Of a stretch of 9,448 bases of DNA, positions 1 to 6,873 are shown one piece after another. The DNA is taken from NCBI GenBank assembly GCA_029937635.1, contig JAPYPM010000079.1:1-9448 (forward strand), read 5' to 3'. This DNA is from Nitrospinaceae bacterium (GTDB taxonomy: Bacteria; Nitrospinota; Nitrospinia; Nitrospinales; VA-1). The translations under genes were made by a program, and so were the position numbers. The notes below the pieces were generated by a model that was not told where the DNA came from, did not search any database, and worked only from the letters and a program-made list of their open reading frames with translations. Position 1 is the stretch's first letter. Every line of letters begins with the position of its first letter.

Positions 1-960
1 AGCAGGAACATCCAAAAGCTCTTTCCCTTCAAAAGCATTTTTCACTTTAGACTCATAATTAATACCGGATAAATCTATTTGTTGTTTTACTAGAGTATTG
101 CCTTGGGAGGTTAAGTCTTGTTCAAAGAATGGGGCTTTTAATAAATTTAAAGTTTTAATTAAACGGGAAACTAAACCTGTTTCTGCTCTGAGACTATTAA
201 TAGTCTCAGAAGAGTTCAACAAAATATCAAGCTTTTGAATCATTTCTCCAAACGGTTTTTTATATGGTAATAAAGATTTAATTTTAAGTATATCAATCGG
301 TTTGGGTGCACTATCGTCCAGAGAAATAAGTTTAAATCTATCTAAATATGGAGTGACAATTAAAGAAGTGTTTTCTCCTACATTGGGTGGAACAGAAAAA
401 TTGTAGGCCCTTATTAATCTGTTTTCGAATTTAACAACAGTATTATTGATTTGTGAATCTAATACGGTGGCTTTAATCACTTGCCCAGAGGAAAGGTTCA
501 TACTTTTAATCGCTCGCGCCGACAACTCACTAATAATATAAGTGTTGTTAGAATCAAGAATTCTATGACTTGAATCCGAAATTATTTTTTTATCAATGGC
601 ACTAGGTGTTGAAATACTAGACAATTTTTTGAAAGATATTTCGGCTTTATCCTCAAGATCAGATAATGGGGGTGTAGTGTGAGAGCTCACTATTTTAATC
701 TGTAATGACAGTTCAGGTGAGGGTTTAAAAACCCGAGCAGAAAATGTATCCCCTGGTGTCAAGTGGTTCTTTGTTTCAACCATTATTTGTTTGTTAAATA
801 TTTTTATAAGGGCCCTATTTTTATCTGGAAATGATTCTAAAATGGTAGCTTGGAAAAGTGTTCCTGATTTAAGAAAATTACTTAAATTAGGGATTGTATC
901 TAGAGAACCTTTGTCAGAAATTAATTTTAATGAGTTTTCAGTCAAGCTCTTAAAAATCAA
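1..960 (-). CDS. FliK-like flagellar hook-length control protein (N-terminal 320 residues, runs off left edge)
   Basis: An open frame of exactly 320 codons runs from a TTG at 960-958 to the window edge with no stop. The TTG is chosen because a perfect GGAGG (970-966) lies 5 bases upstream; the first in-frame ATG is codon 60 (783-781) and has no comparable site. The protein is soluble, with no signal peptide or membrane segment. It carries an internal duplication: SGTLFQATILES (32-43) resembles SGQVIKATVLDS (158-169), each followed by a beta-rich stretch. This layout resembles the N-terminal half of FliK-type proteins, which are secreted through the flagellar export gate and set hook length; the defining C-terminal domain would lie outside the window. 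Support comes from the upstream FliL gene and the small protein that often precedes FliK-like genes. The family call is an inference; another flagellar-cluster protein is possible. Confidence 0.55.
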   Translation of the reverse strand, partial: MIFKSLTENSLKLISDKGSLDTIPNLSNFLKSGTLFQATILESFPDKNRALIKIFNKQIMVETKNHLTPGDTFSARVFKPSPELSLQIKIVSSHTTPPLSDLEDKAEISFKKLSSISTPSAIDKKIISDSSHRILDSNNTYIISELSARAIKSMNLSSGQVIKATVLDSQINNTVVKFENRLIRAYNFSVPPNVGENTSLIVTPYLDRFKLISLDDSAPKPIDILKIKSLLPYKKPFGEMIQKLDILLNSSETINSLRAETGLVSRLIKTLNLLKAPFFEQDLTSQGNTLVKQQIDLSGINYESKVKNAFEGKELLDVPA

Positions 961-965
961 TTTAA

Positions 966-970
966 CCTCC
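966..970 (-). promoter_or_regulatory. Shine-Dalgarno site for the TTG-started FliK-like gene
   Basis: GGAGG on the minus strand, 5 bases before the TTG at 960-958. It is one of the strongest ribosome-binding sites in the window and decides the start of the FliK-like gene in favour of TTG. Confidence 0.7.
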
Positions 971-1032
971 ACTCAAAAAACAAAGGTTTTAAAAATTTTA
1001 ATATAATAAATTTTATGGTTTGAGTTGTTTTG

Positions 1033-1374
1033 TTAAGCGGTAATATTGATTTTCTGACCTTGGGGGGATACATCTTTAAAAAAATTTTCTTGAGGGGCAT
1101 TTGAAACAGAATTATTGATATCATTATCTTGTTTTGATTTATTGCGAAGCCTGATCTCGCGCCTTCGTTTACCTTCAGAATTGGTTGCGTCTGAGGCTTC
1201 TGCTTTATCAGGGTCTTGAATTTCAGCTCGTTTTAGCTCATTTGTTAGAACTTGTTCGTTTTTGATTTGATGAGCCGAAGTTGATGCAAGATGCTGCATC
1301 GTATGCTGCAGTTTTTCAGCATGAGCTCCCATTTGAAGAATTTGCTGAGTATTTACAATTACTGAAGTTGGCAT
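1033..1374 (-). CDS. Small charged protein of the flagellar cluster, function unknown
   Basis: 113 residues, ATG to TAA. There is no signal peptide, membrane segment or enzyme motif. The N-terminus (MPTSVIVNTQQ) and a helical Gln/His-rich stretch (about 10-50) are followed by a very basic patch with GKRRREIRLRNKSK at 68-81, a polar linker, and a short tail ending in GQKINITA. Small proteins with this plan (N-terminal helix, Lys/Arg-rich middle, Gly-x-x-hydrophobic tail) are commonly seen just before fliK-like genes in flagellar clusters of deltaproteobacteria and spirochaetes; I recognise the pattern but know no assigned role. No clear ribosome-binding site precedes the ATG. It begins a likely transcription unit with the FliK-like gene 72 bases downstream, driven by the promoter at 1406-1433. 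Confidence 0.6.
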   Translation of the reverse strand: MPTSVIVNTQQILQMGAHAEKLQHTMQHLASTSAHQIKNEQVLTNELKRAEIQDPDKAEASDATNSEGKRRREIRLRNKSKQDNDINNSVSNAPQENFFKDVSPQGQKINITA

Positions 1375-1380
1375 AATATA

Positions 1381-1420
1381 AAACTATCAATTAAAGTTAT
1401 CAATTATGATAGCTTATCAA
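1381..1420. repeat. Three TATCAA repeats overlapping the promoter before the 113-residue gene
   Basis: TATCAA occurs on the plus strand at 1385-1390, 1398-1403 and 1415-1420. The first two sit in 12-13 base direct repeats (AAACTATCAATT, then AAAGTTATCAATT). TATCA and TGATA also face each other across 4 bases at 1398-1411, directly over the -10 element. The placement would suit a repressor or activator site, but in AT-rich DNA such short repeats can arise by chance. Confidence 0.35.
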
Positions 1421-1433
1421 CTTCCATTGTCAA
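1406..1433 (-). promoter_or_regulatory. Sigma-70-type promoter upstream of the 113-residue gene and FliK-like gene
   Basis: On the minus strand a consensus -35 TTGACA (1433-1428) is separated by 16 bases from TATCAT (1411-1406), five of six matches to the -10 consensus. The predicted transcript start is near 1399, about 25 bases before the ATG at 1374. It lies in a 116-base gap after fliL, one of the longest in the minus-strand run, so the last two flagellar genes probably have their own promoter. TATCAA repeats overlap it. Confidence 0.6.
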
Positions 1434-1490
1434 GCAAACCAATACAAGAAAATAGTTACTTCTTCTAACTTATACGGCAAAATGAAAAGT

Positions 1491-2039
1491 CTACTTAACT
1501 ATAAATTGAGAAAAGTAAATCTCTTTAACAACACCTGTTCCAACTGGTAAAATTTCGTTAACTTTAGTAATAATAATTTTTTTTACTCGTTCTTTAGTTG
1601 TTTCTATGTTTGTTGTAAGATTTTCATGTTCTTGCTGAAGAAAAATATTGTAAATTGTTTTTCGGATACTAGATAAATCTTTAGAAATCTGCCCAGCCAA
1701 TCCCGCATTACTAATAATAAAAATTGGTGTAACCAAGAGAAAACGACCTGACTCATCACTGTTTTTTAGTTTAATAGGAAAAAAAAATGTCTTGAGAGAA
1801 TACTTATTAACTTTTTCAAACGTTACTTTAACCACATCTTCCTCAGTTGATTCGTCTTTTTTTTCTAAATCAACCACATTTTCTTTAGGCTTATCAACTA
1901 AGATAAAATAATACGCAGCACCACCAATCAGAATAACAAAAAGCAAAGCAACTCCAATCATTAATTTCTTATTGGATTTAAGCTTTGCAATCAGGCCAGT
2001 TTCCGTGGAATCTGGTTCAGTTGTATCTTCTTCGGCCAT
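1491..2039 (-). CDS. fliL: Flagellar basal body-associated protein FliL
   Basis: 182 residues, ATG to TAG, a normal FliL length. FliL is a single-pass inner-membrane protein that surrounds the stator units of the flagellar motor and supports torque and stator function. The sequence shows the expected plan: an acidic cytoplasmic N-terminus (1-15), a short Lys-rich stretch (19-25), one membrane helix at about 26-48 (IGVALLFVILIGGAAYYFIL), an acidic periplasmic linker (50-70), then the FliL domain (about 70-182) with the pattern FFFPIKLKN, a long amphipathic helix, and the usual ending in which a beta strand is followed by IYFSQFIVK. There is no clear ribosome-binding site before the ATG. It follows coaE by 31 bases and may be co-transcribed with it. 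The family call rests on topology, length and the C-terminal pattern and is supported by the flagellar neighbours downstream. Confidence 0.85.
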   Translation of the reverse strand: MAEEDTTEPDSTETGLIAKLKSNKKLMIGVALLFVILIGGAAYYFILVDKPKENVVDLEKKDESTEEDVVKVTFEKVNKYSLKTFFFPIKLKNSDESGRFLLVTPIFIISNAGLAGQISKDLSSIRKTIYNIFLQQEHENLTTNIETTKERVKKIIITKVNEILPVGTGVVKEIYFSQFIVK

Positions 2040-2070
2040 AAATTTTTTAATTTAACTAAATTTTTGGAGT

Positions 2071-2676
2071 CTAGAGAAGACTCTTAAGAGTAGTGTATAA
2101 ATTATGTACCTGAGTTTTTAAAAGGTCCCGGTCACTTGTGTTATCTATACTATAATCGGCATAAATCATTTTTTTCTCTAGTGACATTTGTGATTGAATA
2201 CGGTTTTTAACCGCTGAAAGCGATTTATTGTCACGGTTCATCACACGTTTAATTTGCAGCTCTTCATTACTTTTAATAATTACTACTGTATCCACATTCT
2301 TATAGTTTTTGGATTCAATTAACAAAGCAGAATCAATAATAACAATGGCTTGAGGATCTAACTTTTGACAATCAAAATATATTTTTTTTTCTTCTGCTAT
2401 AACTCGGGGATGTAAAATACTTTCTAAAATATCTCTCTTTATATCATTTTGAAATATTTCGATTGCCAATTTCGATCTATTTAAAGTGTCATCATAGTTT
2501 AAATATTTTTTTCCAAACTGATTAACTATTTCTTTCCAGGCAGGTTTATAGGGAACTACAAGTTGTCTGCAAATAAGATCAGCATCAATAATAAATGCCC
2601 CTAATTCTTTGAAATACGATGCCGCCAGCGACTTTCCTGATCCTGTATTCCCGGTTAAACCGATTAAAGTTGACAT
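2071..2676 (-). CDS. coaE: Dephospho-CoA kinase
   Basis: 201 residues, the usual length. It catalyses the last step of coenzyme A synthesis, ATP-dependent phosphorylation of the 3'-hydroxyl of dephospho-CoA, in the cytoplasm. The Walker A loop is GNTGSGKS (9-16), followed by IDADLICRQLV (30-40), the DAD motif of the family. Further family features are the ILHP motif near 87-90, DSALLIES (115-122) in the acceptor-binding part, RVMNRD (144-149) and RIQSQM (159-164) in the lid region, and the closing ADYSIDN (173-179). The ATG has a good AAGGA 5 bases upstream, which falls in the 12-base gap after the TGA of the aminotransferase gene, so translation of the two is probably coupled. It ends in TAG. 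No residue expected for activity appears to be missing. Confidence 0.93.
   Translation of the reverse strand: MSTLIGLTGNTGSGKSLAASYFKELGAFIIDADLICRQLVVPYKPAWKEIVNQFGKKYLNYDDTLNRSKLAIEIFQNDIKRDILESILHPRVIAEEKKIYFDCQKLDPQAIVIIDSALLIESKNYKNVDTVVIIKSNEELQIKRVMNRDNKSLSAVKNRIQSQMSLEKKMIYADYSIDNTSDRDLLKTQVHNLYTTLKSLL
2080..2091. repeat. 12-base palindrome ACTCTTAAGAGT at the end of coaE
   Basis: A perfect 12-base palindrome inside the last codons of coaE. It overlaps a second small inverted pair, GAGTC (2067-2071) and GACTC (2079-2083), that spans the stop codon. No T-run follows on the minus strand, so it is not a convincing terminator; most likely incidental to the coding sequence. Confidence 0.3.
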
Positions 2677-2688
2677 AACAATCCTTTT

Positions 2689-3546
2689 TCATTCTAAACG
2701 CTCTAGAAAATTATCATATAAACAAATCAAGCTACGAGTAATTGGGCCTGGTTTTCCATCACCAATAATTTTATTATTAAGTCGGGTAACTGGCATAAGG
2801 TGTTTGACTGAACCAGTTAAAAATATTTCATCCGCACTTTCAAGAATTTCAACAGGCCAAGCCCCTTGTTTTAATATAATTCCACTTTCCTTGCAAAGTC
2901 TCATGACTACATCTCTTGTTATACCGGCTAATATTCCACAATCTAATGATGGTGTCATTAGACATCCATTTTGCACAAAAAAGAAGTTACTTGTAGTGCT
3001 CTCAGTTAAATGACCGCGTGAATTTAGCATCAATGCATCTTCAGCACCTAGACGATCAGACTCAATTTTAGCAAGTACATTATTTAGATAATTCCCAGTT
3101 TTAATGTTGGGGTTCAGAGCATGTTTTGAATTTCTCTGAACACTGACAACAGCAAGATTAATTCCATTTTTATAAAATTCTATTGGGTACATGTGGGCGG
3201 AGGTAATATAAATAAGAACAAGAGAAGAGTGGCATGAGGAAGGATCAATATTTATATCTCCAACTCCACGAGTGACAACTATACGTATATAAGATTCTTT
3301 ATTATCAGCATCCTTCAGGGTGCGATCAAGTTGTTTAACGAACCAGCACTCATCAAAAGGAATAACAAGATTAATTTCTCCTGCAGAGCAGCGCAGCCTA
3401 TTTAAATGTTCATCAAGAAAACAGGGGCGGTTATTCCTCGTATCAACAACCTCATAAACACTATCTCCAAATAAAAAACCGTGATCAAATGCAGAAACAT
3501 ACGCATCTTGTTTTATCGTTCCATTGATATTAATACGTGTCGTCAT
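2689..3546 (-). CDS. Class IV PLP aminotransferase, branched-chain (IlvE-like) type
   Basis: 285 residues, ATG to TGA. It is a cytoplasmic pyridoxal-phosphate enzyme moving amino groups between amino acids and 2-oxoacids. Family features include the start INGTIKQDAYVSAFDHGFLFGDSVYE (in pieces at 7-32), Arg50 in LDEHLNRL, the catalytic Lys149 in NIKTGNYLNN, Glu182 in LTESTTSNFF (the PLP pyridine contact), GILAGITRDVV (204-214) for phosphate binding, and GDGKPGPIT (262-270). The segment TRGVGDINIDP (92-102) matches the GVG-x-x-x-DP pattern of branched-chain aminotransferases; the Arg-x-His carboxylate trap that D-amino-acid aminotransferases carry at this place is absent (Ile-Asn-Ile instead). 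A branched-chain or similar L-amino-acid role is therefore more likely than D-alanine synthesis. 4-Amino-4-deoxychorismate lyase remains possible. It precedes coaE by 12 bases. Confidence 0.85.
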   Translation of the reverse strand: MTTRININGTIKQDAYVSAFDHGFLFGDSVYEVVDTRNNRPCFLDEHLNRLRCSAGEINLVIPFDECWFVKQLDRTLKDADNKESYIRIVVTRGVGDINIDPSSCHSSLVLIYITSAHMYPIEFYKNGINLAVVSVQRNSKHALNPNIKTGNYLNNVLAKIESDRLGAEDALMLNSRGHLTESTTSNFFFVQNGCLMTPSLDCGILAGITRDVVMRLCKESGIILKQGAWPVEILESADEIFLTGSVKHLMPVTRLNNKIIGDGKPGPITRSLICLYDNFLERLE

Positions 3547-3575
3547 ACAAGTTAAACCTAAAATATGTAAAAAAT

Positions 3576-4307
3576 TTATTTATTAGAAAATGTTTCCAGT
3601 AAATCGTTTAATTTATTTTTATCATCTTCTGTATATTTTTCCATTGCATCTTCTTTTATTTTTTTTGGTAGAATTTTAATATTGTTCATAAGTTCATCTT
3701 TTTTGATCTTCATATCTTTAGTAATGGTATTTAGATAAGTTATTTTTTTTAATTTTTCCTGAACTGAATCAACTGACATATCAGAAGTAAGGTCTAAAAA
3801 TTTTTTACTAAAAGATTCCTGACTTGAAACTGAAAATATTTTCTCTAAATATGGAGTAATAATAGATCCTTGTGTAACACGCTCATAACCGCCCCGAAAC
3901 AAACTTAAAGGAAACATCATTATAGCTACAATGACAAACCCTTTTAATATACCAAGTGCTCCTCCCCCAATACGATCGGGAAAAGAAATAGCAATACTCC
4001 CGCCAACGCTTCTTCTTATCAATCTTCCAAAAACATCGAAAGAAAATTTAATTGTAAAAAAAATAAACAGGGCTACTAAAATTTTAACAATTGTGAAAAC
4101 TATTGAAAACTCGGAGATACGAACCATAATCTCCTTAGAAAGCATAGATTGCAGGATAGAGGTAACGTCCTCGTAGTAATCAATGGATAAAACATATCCA
4201 ACTAAATAACCAAGCAATGAAAATATTTCTCTAACCATCCCTTTATAAAAAGAGAATAGACAACAAATACTAGTTATAAAAATAATTACATAATCAAAAA
4301 TGCTCAT
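3576..4307 (-). CDS. CvpA-family inner-membrane protein
   Basis: 243 residues, ATG to TAA. CvpA proteins are small polytopic inner-membrane proteins, first linked to colicin V production and later to envelope stress tolerance; their biochemical role is unsettled. Four hydrophobic segments are visible at about 4-20, 26-42, 67-88 and 115-137. The family signature is clear in DRIGGGALGILKGFVIV (111-127), and the first helix is followed by the usual KGMVREIFSLLGYLVGY (22-38). A long charged Lys/Glu-rich tail (about 155-243) extends into the cytoplasm, longer than in the Escherichia coli protein and perhaps helical. There is no strong ribosome-binding site. It sits 46 bases after the Nudix gene and 29 bases before the aminotransferase gene, so co-transcription is likely, but these partners give no specific hint of function. 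Confidence 0.85.
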   Translation of the reverse strand: MSIFDYVIIFITSICCLFSFYKGMVREIFSLLGYLVGYVLSIDYYEDVTSILQSMLSKEIMVRISEFSIVFTIVKILVALFIFFTIKFSFDVFGRLIRRSVGGSIAISFPDRIGGGALGILKGFVIVAIMMFPLSLFRGGYERVTQGSIITPYLEKIFSVSSQESFSKKFLDLTSDMSVDSVQEKLKKITYLNTITKDMKIKKDELMNNIKILPKKIKEDAMEKYTEDDKNKLNDLLETFSNK

Positions 4308-4353
4308 ATAAATAAAATTGACGTTTTATAGCAATTGATTTAAAAAAATATTG

Positions 4354-4863
4354 TTAGACTAAAAAATTAATATAGTTAGAATAAATATAGTTAAAGGTTG
4401 AAGTATACATATCAGGATTCAATTTCATTAAAACCCTTAATTCAAACAGTGTTAAATACTTGCCTTCAGAAATCTCATTCGTATTAATACAAATATTTCT
4501 ATTTGTAATACACTTAAACACACGAACATGCTCCCAAAAACTCTTTCTTTGAGCAGGAATAGATAGAACTTCTTCTAAACGATGTTCCGAAATCCCCAAT
4601 TCTTCTTTAAGTTCTCGATTAGCACAGCTAATATAATTTTCTCCTGACTCGACATGCCCCGCAGCGGAAGAATCCCACAATCCAGGGTTTTCGTCTTTTA
4701 CCAGCGCCCTCTTCTGAATAAATAAGTCACCAGAGGTATTAAAAACAATGATATGTACCGATCTATGAATTAGCTCATTTTTATGAACTTGAAGTCGCGA
4801 AGCTTTACCGACAACTTTATCCTCGAAATCAACTACATCAAGAATCTCATCATATTCATTCAT
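4354..4863 (-). CDS. Nudix hydrolase, YfcD / isopentenyl-diphosphate-isomerase-like subgroup
   Basis: 169 residues, ATG (with AGGA 4 bases upstream) to TAA. Nudix enzymes cleave nucleoside diphosphates linked to another group. The complete Nudix box spans 69-91: G69 opens it, E75 follows, then R83-E84-L85-K86-E87-E88-L89-G90-I91, with Glu84, Glu87 and Glu88 as the expected metal ligands. The N-terminal pattern (EILDVVDFEDKVVGKASR, 6-23, then HKNELIHRSVHIIVFN, 27-42) and the GLWDSSAAGHV stretch (61-71) are typical of the subgroup that includes YfcD and resembles isopentenyl-diphosphate isomerase in fold. The substrate cannot be read from sequence. It lies between the HPr-domain gene (35 bases upstream) and cvpA. 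True IPP isomerase seems less likely because the Cys-rich active-site context of that enzyme is not seen. Confidence 0.9.
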   Translation of the reverse strand: MNEYDEILDVVDFEDKVVGKASRLQVHKNELIHRSVHIIVFNTSGDLFIQKRALVKDENPGLWDSSAAGHVESGENYISCANRELKEELGISEHRLEEVLSIPAQRKSFWEHVRVFKCITNRNICINTNEISEGKYLTLFELRVLMKLNPDMYTSTFNYIYSNYINFLV

Positions 4864-4898
4864 ATATTCCTAAAAAACTTAAACACTAATGATTATTA

Positions 4899-6224
4899 TT
4901 AAGACTTTTGATATTCACGCAAATAAGAAAGTCGAGATGGTATCTCTCCTTCTTCGCAATAATTATGTTTTACCAGTAATTTGATATCGTCAATAACTCT
5001 TTTCTCACCTTCAAACAATACAACCTGATACCCTTTATCAGCAACAAGTCCACCTAATTGCAAAAGACTCATAACCGATTTTGCGCTAAATTTTTTATCA
5101 TCAATAACTATAAACAAATCCATGTCTTCATGTTGTCTTGCTATAATTGAAACTAGAGTACAGGGGCGAGCGTGAAAACCAAGAGGCTTCGGAACAGGTA
5201 ACTCAACCGTAACAACCTTGGCAAAACATTTTAATATTTCACCCGCCAGAATATTACCTTCATTAATAAAATATTGACTGTAAAAAAAACCAAAATTGAT
5301 AATTTTATTCAAAAGAACATCTTTATTAACTATGATAGAAATTCTTTTCCTGTTCTCACCAGGACGAATCTCATCCTCATGACGCTCGTAAAAATGCGCC
5401 ATCCATAAAGATACTTCAAGAAGATGCAGTGGCATTGACACATAACCACGCAACACTTTTAACTCTTGATGACTAACTTCCAATTTTGTGTTCTTTATGT
5501 GTGTATCAAAATCGGATTGGATATTATGAATTAAGTTTTTGTGAATTCTAGCTCGTTTTTCATTATAAGTTTTTAAAACTGCCAGTTTAAGCTCACTAAT
5601 ATCATTTGTCTGATCAATTTTAGTATCATTCATTAATCTTGAAATATGTTTAATTTTTTCGCATACTTCGATCACACGTTCTTCTTCATCTTTCACTTCA
5701 TCTTCGGCTACATTACAAGGTAATCTTTTATTGGATTCAATGTCAGAAAATTCAATTTGAACGTCAGAATCGATAGATATTTTTAAACCATTTTCTTCAA
5801 TTTCTGAATATAACTCCTGAAATAAACTAAGAATTGATTGATTAAGAAAAATAAGTACATTATGACATGAGTTTTTAAATTCATTTTCCTTCTCGCTAGA
5901 TTCTCTTAGATTATAATAAGGATATCGATCTAAAATGTGGCGAGTAAAAAAAGCTGCAATCGATAAATTTCGTATAGATGCTAGACATTCAACAAAAAAA
6001 TTCCATTTTTTATTCTCTCTTGCTCCATATTGATCCATAAAACTCTCTAAATACTCCGACTCTTGTGTAAGATTAGAATAAAATTTTCTAGTAATTTCTT
6101 TATTTTCTTCGTTACGACGTTTAAACAAAAAAAATACGCTAAAAAATTGCTTACATGGAGCATTCATTAGCACAAGAAAATCATCCTCGGAAATTATTTG
6201 GGTTAACGATTTAGGTTCTACCAT
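4899..6224 (-). CDS. HPr-domain phosphocarrier fused to a large unrecognised N-terminal region
   Basis: 441 residues, ATG (GGAG 4 bases upstream) to TAA. The last 105 residues form an HPr domain of the PEP phosphotransferase system: PLGFHARPCT (347-356) carries the phosphorylatable His351, and FSAKSVMSLLQLG (379-391) carries Ser383 at the place of the regulatory Ser46 of Gram-positive HPr; the His-Ser spacing is 32, near the usual 31. HPr normally receives phosphate from enzyme I. Residues 1 to about 335 are unrecognised: mostly helical, rich in Phe, Glu and Lys, without membrane segments, with a charged, likely coiled section around 165-250. A free-standing HPr is about 85-90 residues, so this is a fusion with a regulatory or scaffold-like partner. 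No enzyme I or IIA gene lies in the window. A signalling or nitrogen/carbon-control role is an inference. Confidence 0.8.
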   Translation of the reverse strand: MVEPKSLTQIISEDDFLVLMNAPCKQFFSVFFLFKRRNEENKEITRKFYSNLTQESEYLESFMDQYGARENKKWNFFVECLASIRNLSIAAFFTRHILDRYPYYNLRESSEKENEFKNSCHNVLIFLNQSILSLFQELYSEIEENGLKISIDSDVQIEFSDIESNKRLPCNVAEDEVKDEEERVIEVCEKIKHISRLMNDTKIDQTNDISELKLAVLKTYNEKRARIHKNLIHNIQSDFDTHIKNTKLEVSHQELKVLRGYVSMPLHLLEVSLWMAHFYERHEDEIRPGENRKRISIIVNKDVLLNKIINFGFFYSQYFINEGNILAGEILKCFAKVVTVELPVPKPLGFHARPCTLVSIIARQHEDMDLFIVIDDKKFSAKSVMSLLQLGGLVADKGYQVVLFEGEKRVIDDIKLLVKHNYCEEGEIPSRLSYLREYQKS

Positions 6225-6299
6225 ACATCTCCATTTGTATTATTGTTTATACTTAAATTAATGATTGCTATAGACAAAAAAGAATCCAGTTATAACAAC

Positions 6300-6830
6300 T
6301 TACTTAGAAATTATCGATACAGGAAGATATTTCCCCCAGATTTTTAAATGAGAGCTTGGACCTTTAGGAATGATAAAAAAAGGCCAAAAAGAGCTTGGTT
6401 TGGATGGCTTAGAAAGTAGTCTCATTCCTTTTTCTGAAGGAGTACGGTTTCCTTTTTTTAGATTACATGATTTACAGGCAACTACAACGTTAATCCAATT
6501 AGATTTACCTCCGCGTGATTTTGGCAGCACATGGTCCACAGTCAAAGAGTTATCTGTTCCACCACAGTACTGACAAGTAAAATTATCACGACGCAATATA
6601 TTTTTTTTACTAAAAGAGATATCCCTAGGTTTCGATCTTTTAACCATAGTAAGAACACGAATTACTGCTGGGAGTTTAAATGTTATTGTTGGCGACCGGA
6701 CTACATAACCGTCACTTTCAATTGACTCGGCACGCGCATTAAAAATCATAATGATTGCACGCTTAGCACTACAAAATTGCAGTGGTTCATATGAATAGTT
6801 TAAAACCAAACTTTTAACTGAATCAAACAT
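6300..6830 (-). CDS. Stand-alone HNH endonuclease-family protein
   Basis: 176 residues, ATG to TAA. The HNH nuclease domain is complete: zinc-type pairs C86-x2-C89 (FTCQYCG) and C119-x2-C122 (ACKSCN), the core VDHVLPKSRGG (98-108) with D99 and H100, the middle Asn (N111 or N114), and N123 with KKGNRTP (125-131) closing the motif. The N-terminus, SLVLNYSYEPLQFCSAKRAI (7-26), is characteristic of a widespread chromosomal family in which LVLN-x2-YEPL precedes the nuclease; the phrase RRDNFTCQYCG is also typical. Members are usually encoded singly among housekeeping genes, not in restriction operons or introns, and their target is not established as far as I know. No methylase, intron or phage gene is nearby. 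The ribosome-binding site is weak. The C-terminal tail (150-176) is hydrophobic-basic and less conserved. Confidence 0.85.
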   Translation of the reverse strand: MFDSVKSLVLNYSYEPLQFCSAKRAIIMIFNARAESIESDGYVVRSPTITFKLPAVIRVLTMVKRSKPRDISFSKKNILRRDNFTCQYCGGTDNSLTVDHVLPKSRGGKSNWINVVVACKSCNLKKGNRTPSEKGMRLLSKPSKPSSFWPFFIIPKGPSSHLKIWGKYLPVSIISK

Positions 6831-6873
6831 AACCTAGAGTCAATAAAGTTATTTAAAAGTTTCTTTAAAAAAA

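Noticed and set aside
791..1006. 71-residue plus-strand open frame
   Set aside because: It overlaps the FliK-like gene start on the other strand, where a frame of 320 codons with a strong ribosome-binding site is the better explanation.
2067..2091. Terminator between coaE and fliL
   Set aside because: The small hairpins there have 5-6 base stems and are followed by an A-rich, not T-rich, stretch on the transcribed strand.
2609..3013. 134-residue plus-strand open frame
   Set aside because: It is antisense to the end of the aminotransferase gene and the start of coaE, both clearly coding; its protein has no recognisable features.
3931..4176. 81-residue plus-strand open frame
   Set aside because: Shadow of the CvpA membrane-segment coding region on the opposite strand.
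6225..6299. Sigma-54 promoter in the 75-base gap before the HPr-domain gene
   Set aside because: No TGGC-N8-TTGC-like element was found; the gap is simply AT-rich.
6370..6725. Two overlapping short plus-strand open frames (67 and 64 residues)
   Set aside because: Both are antisense to the HNH gene, whose motif residues are fully conserved in the minus-strand frame.
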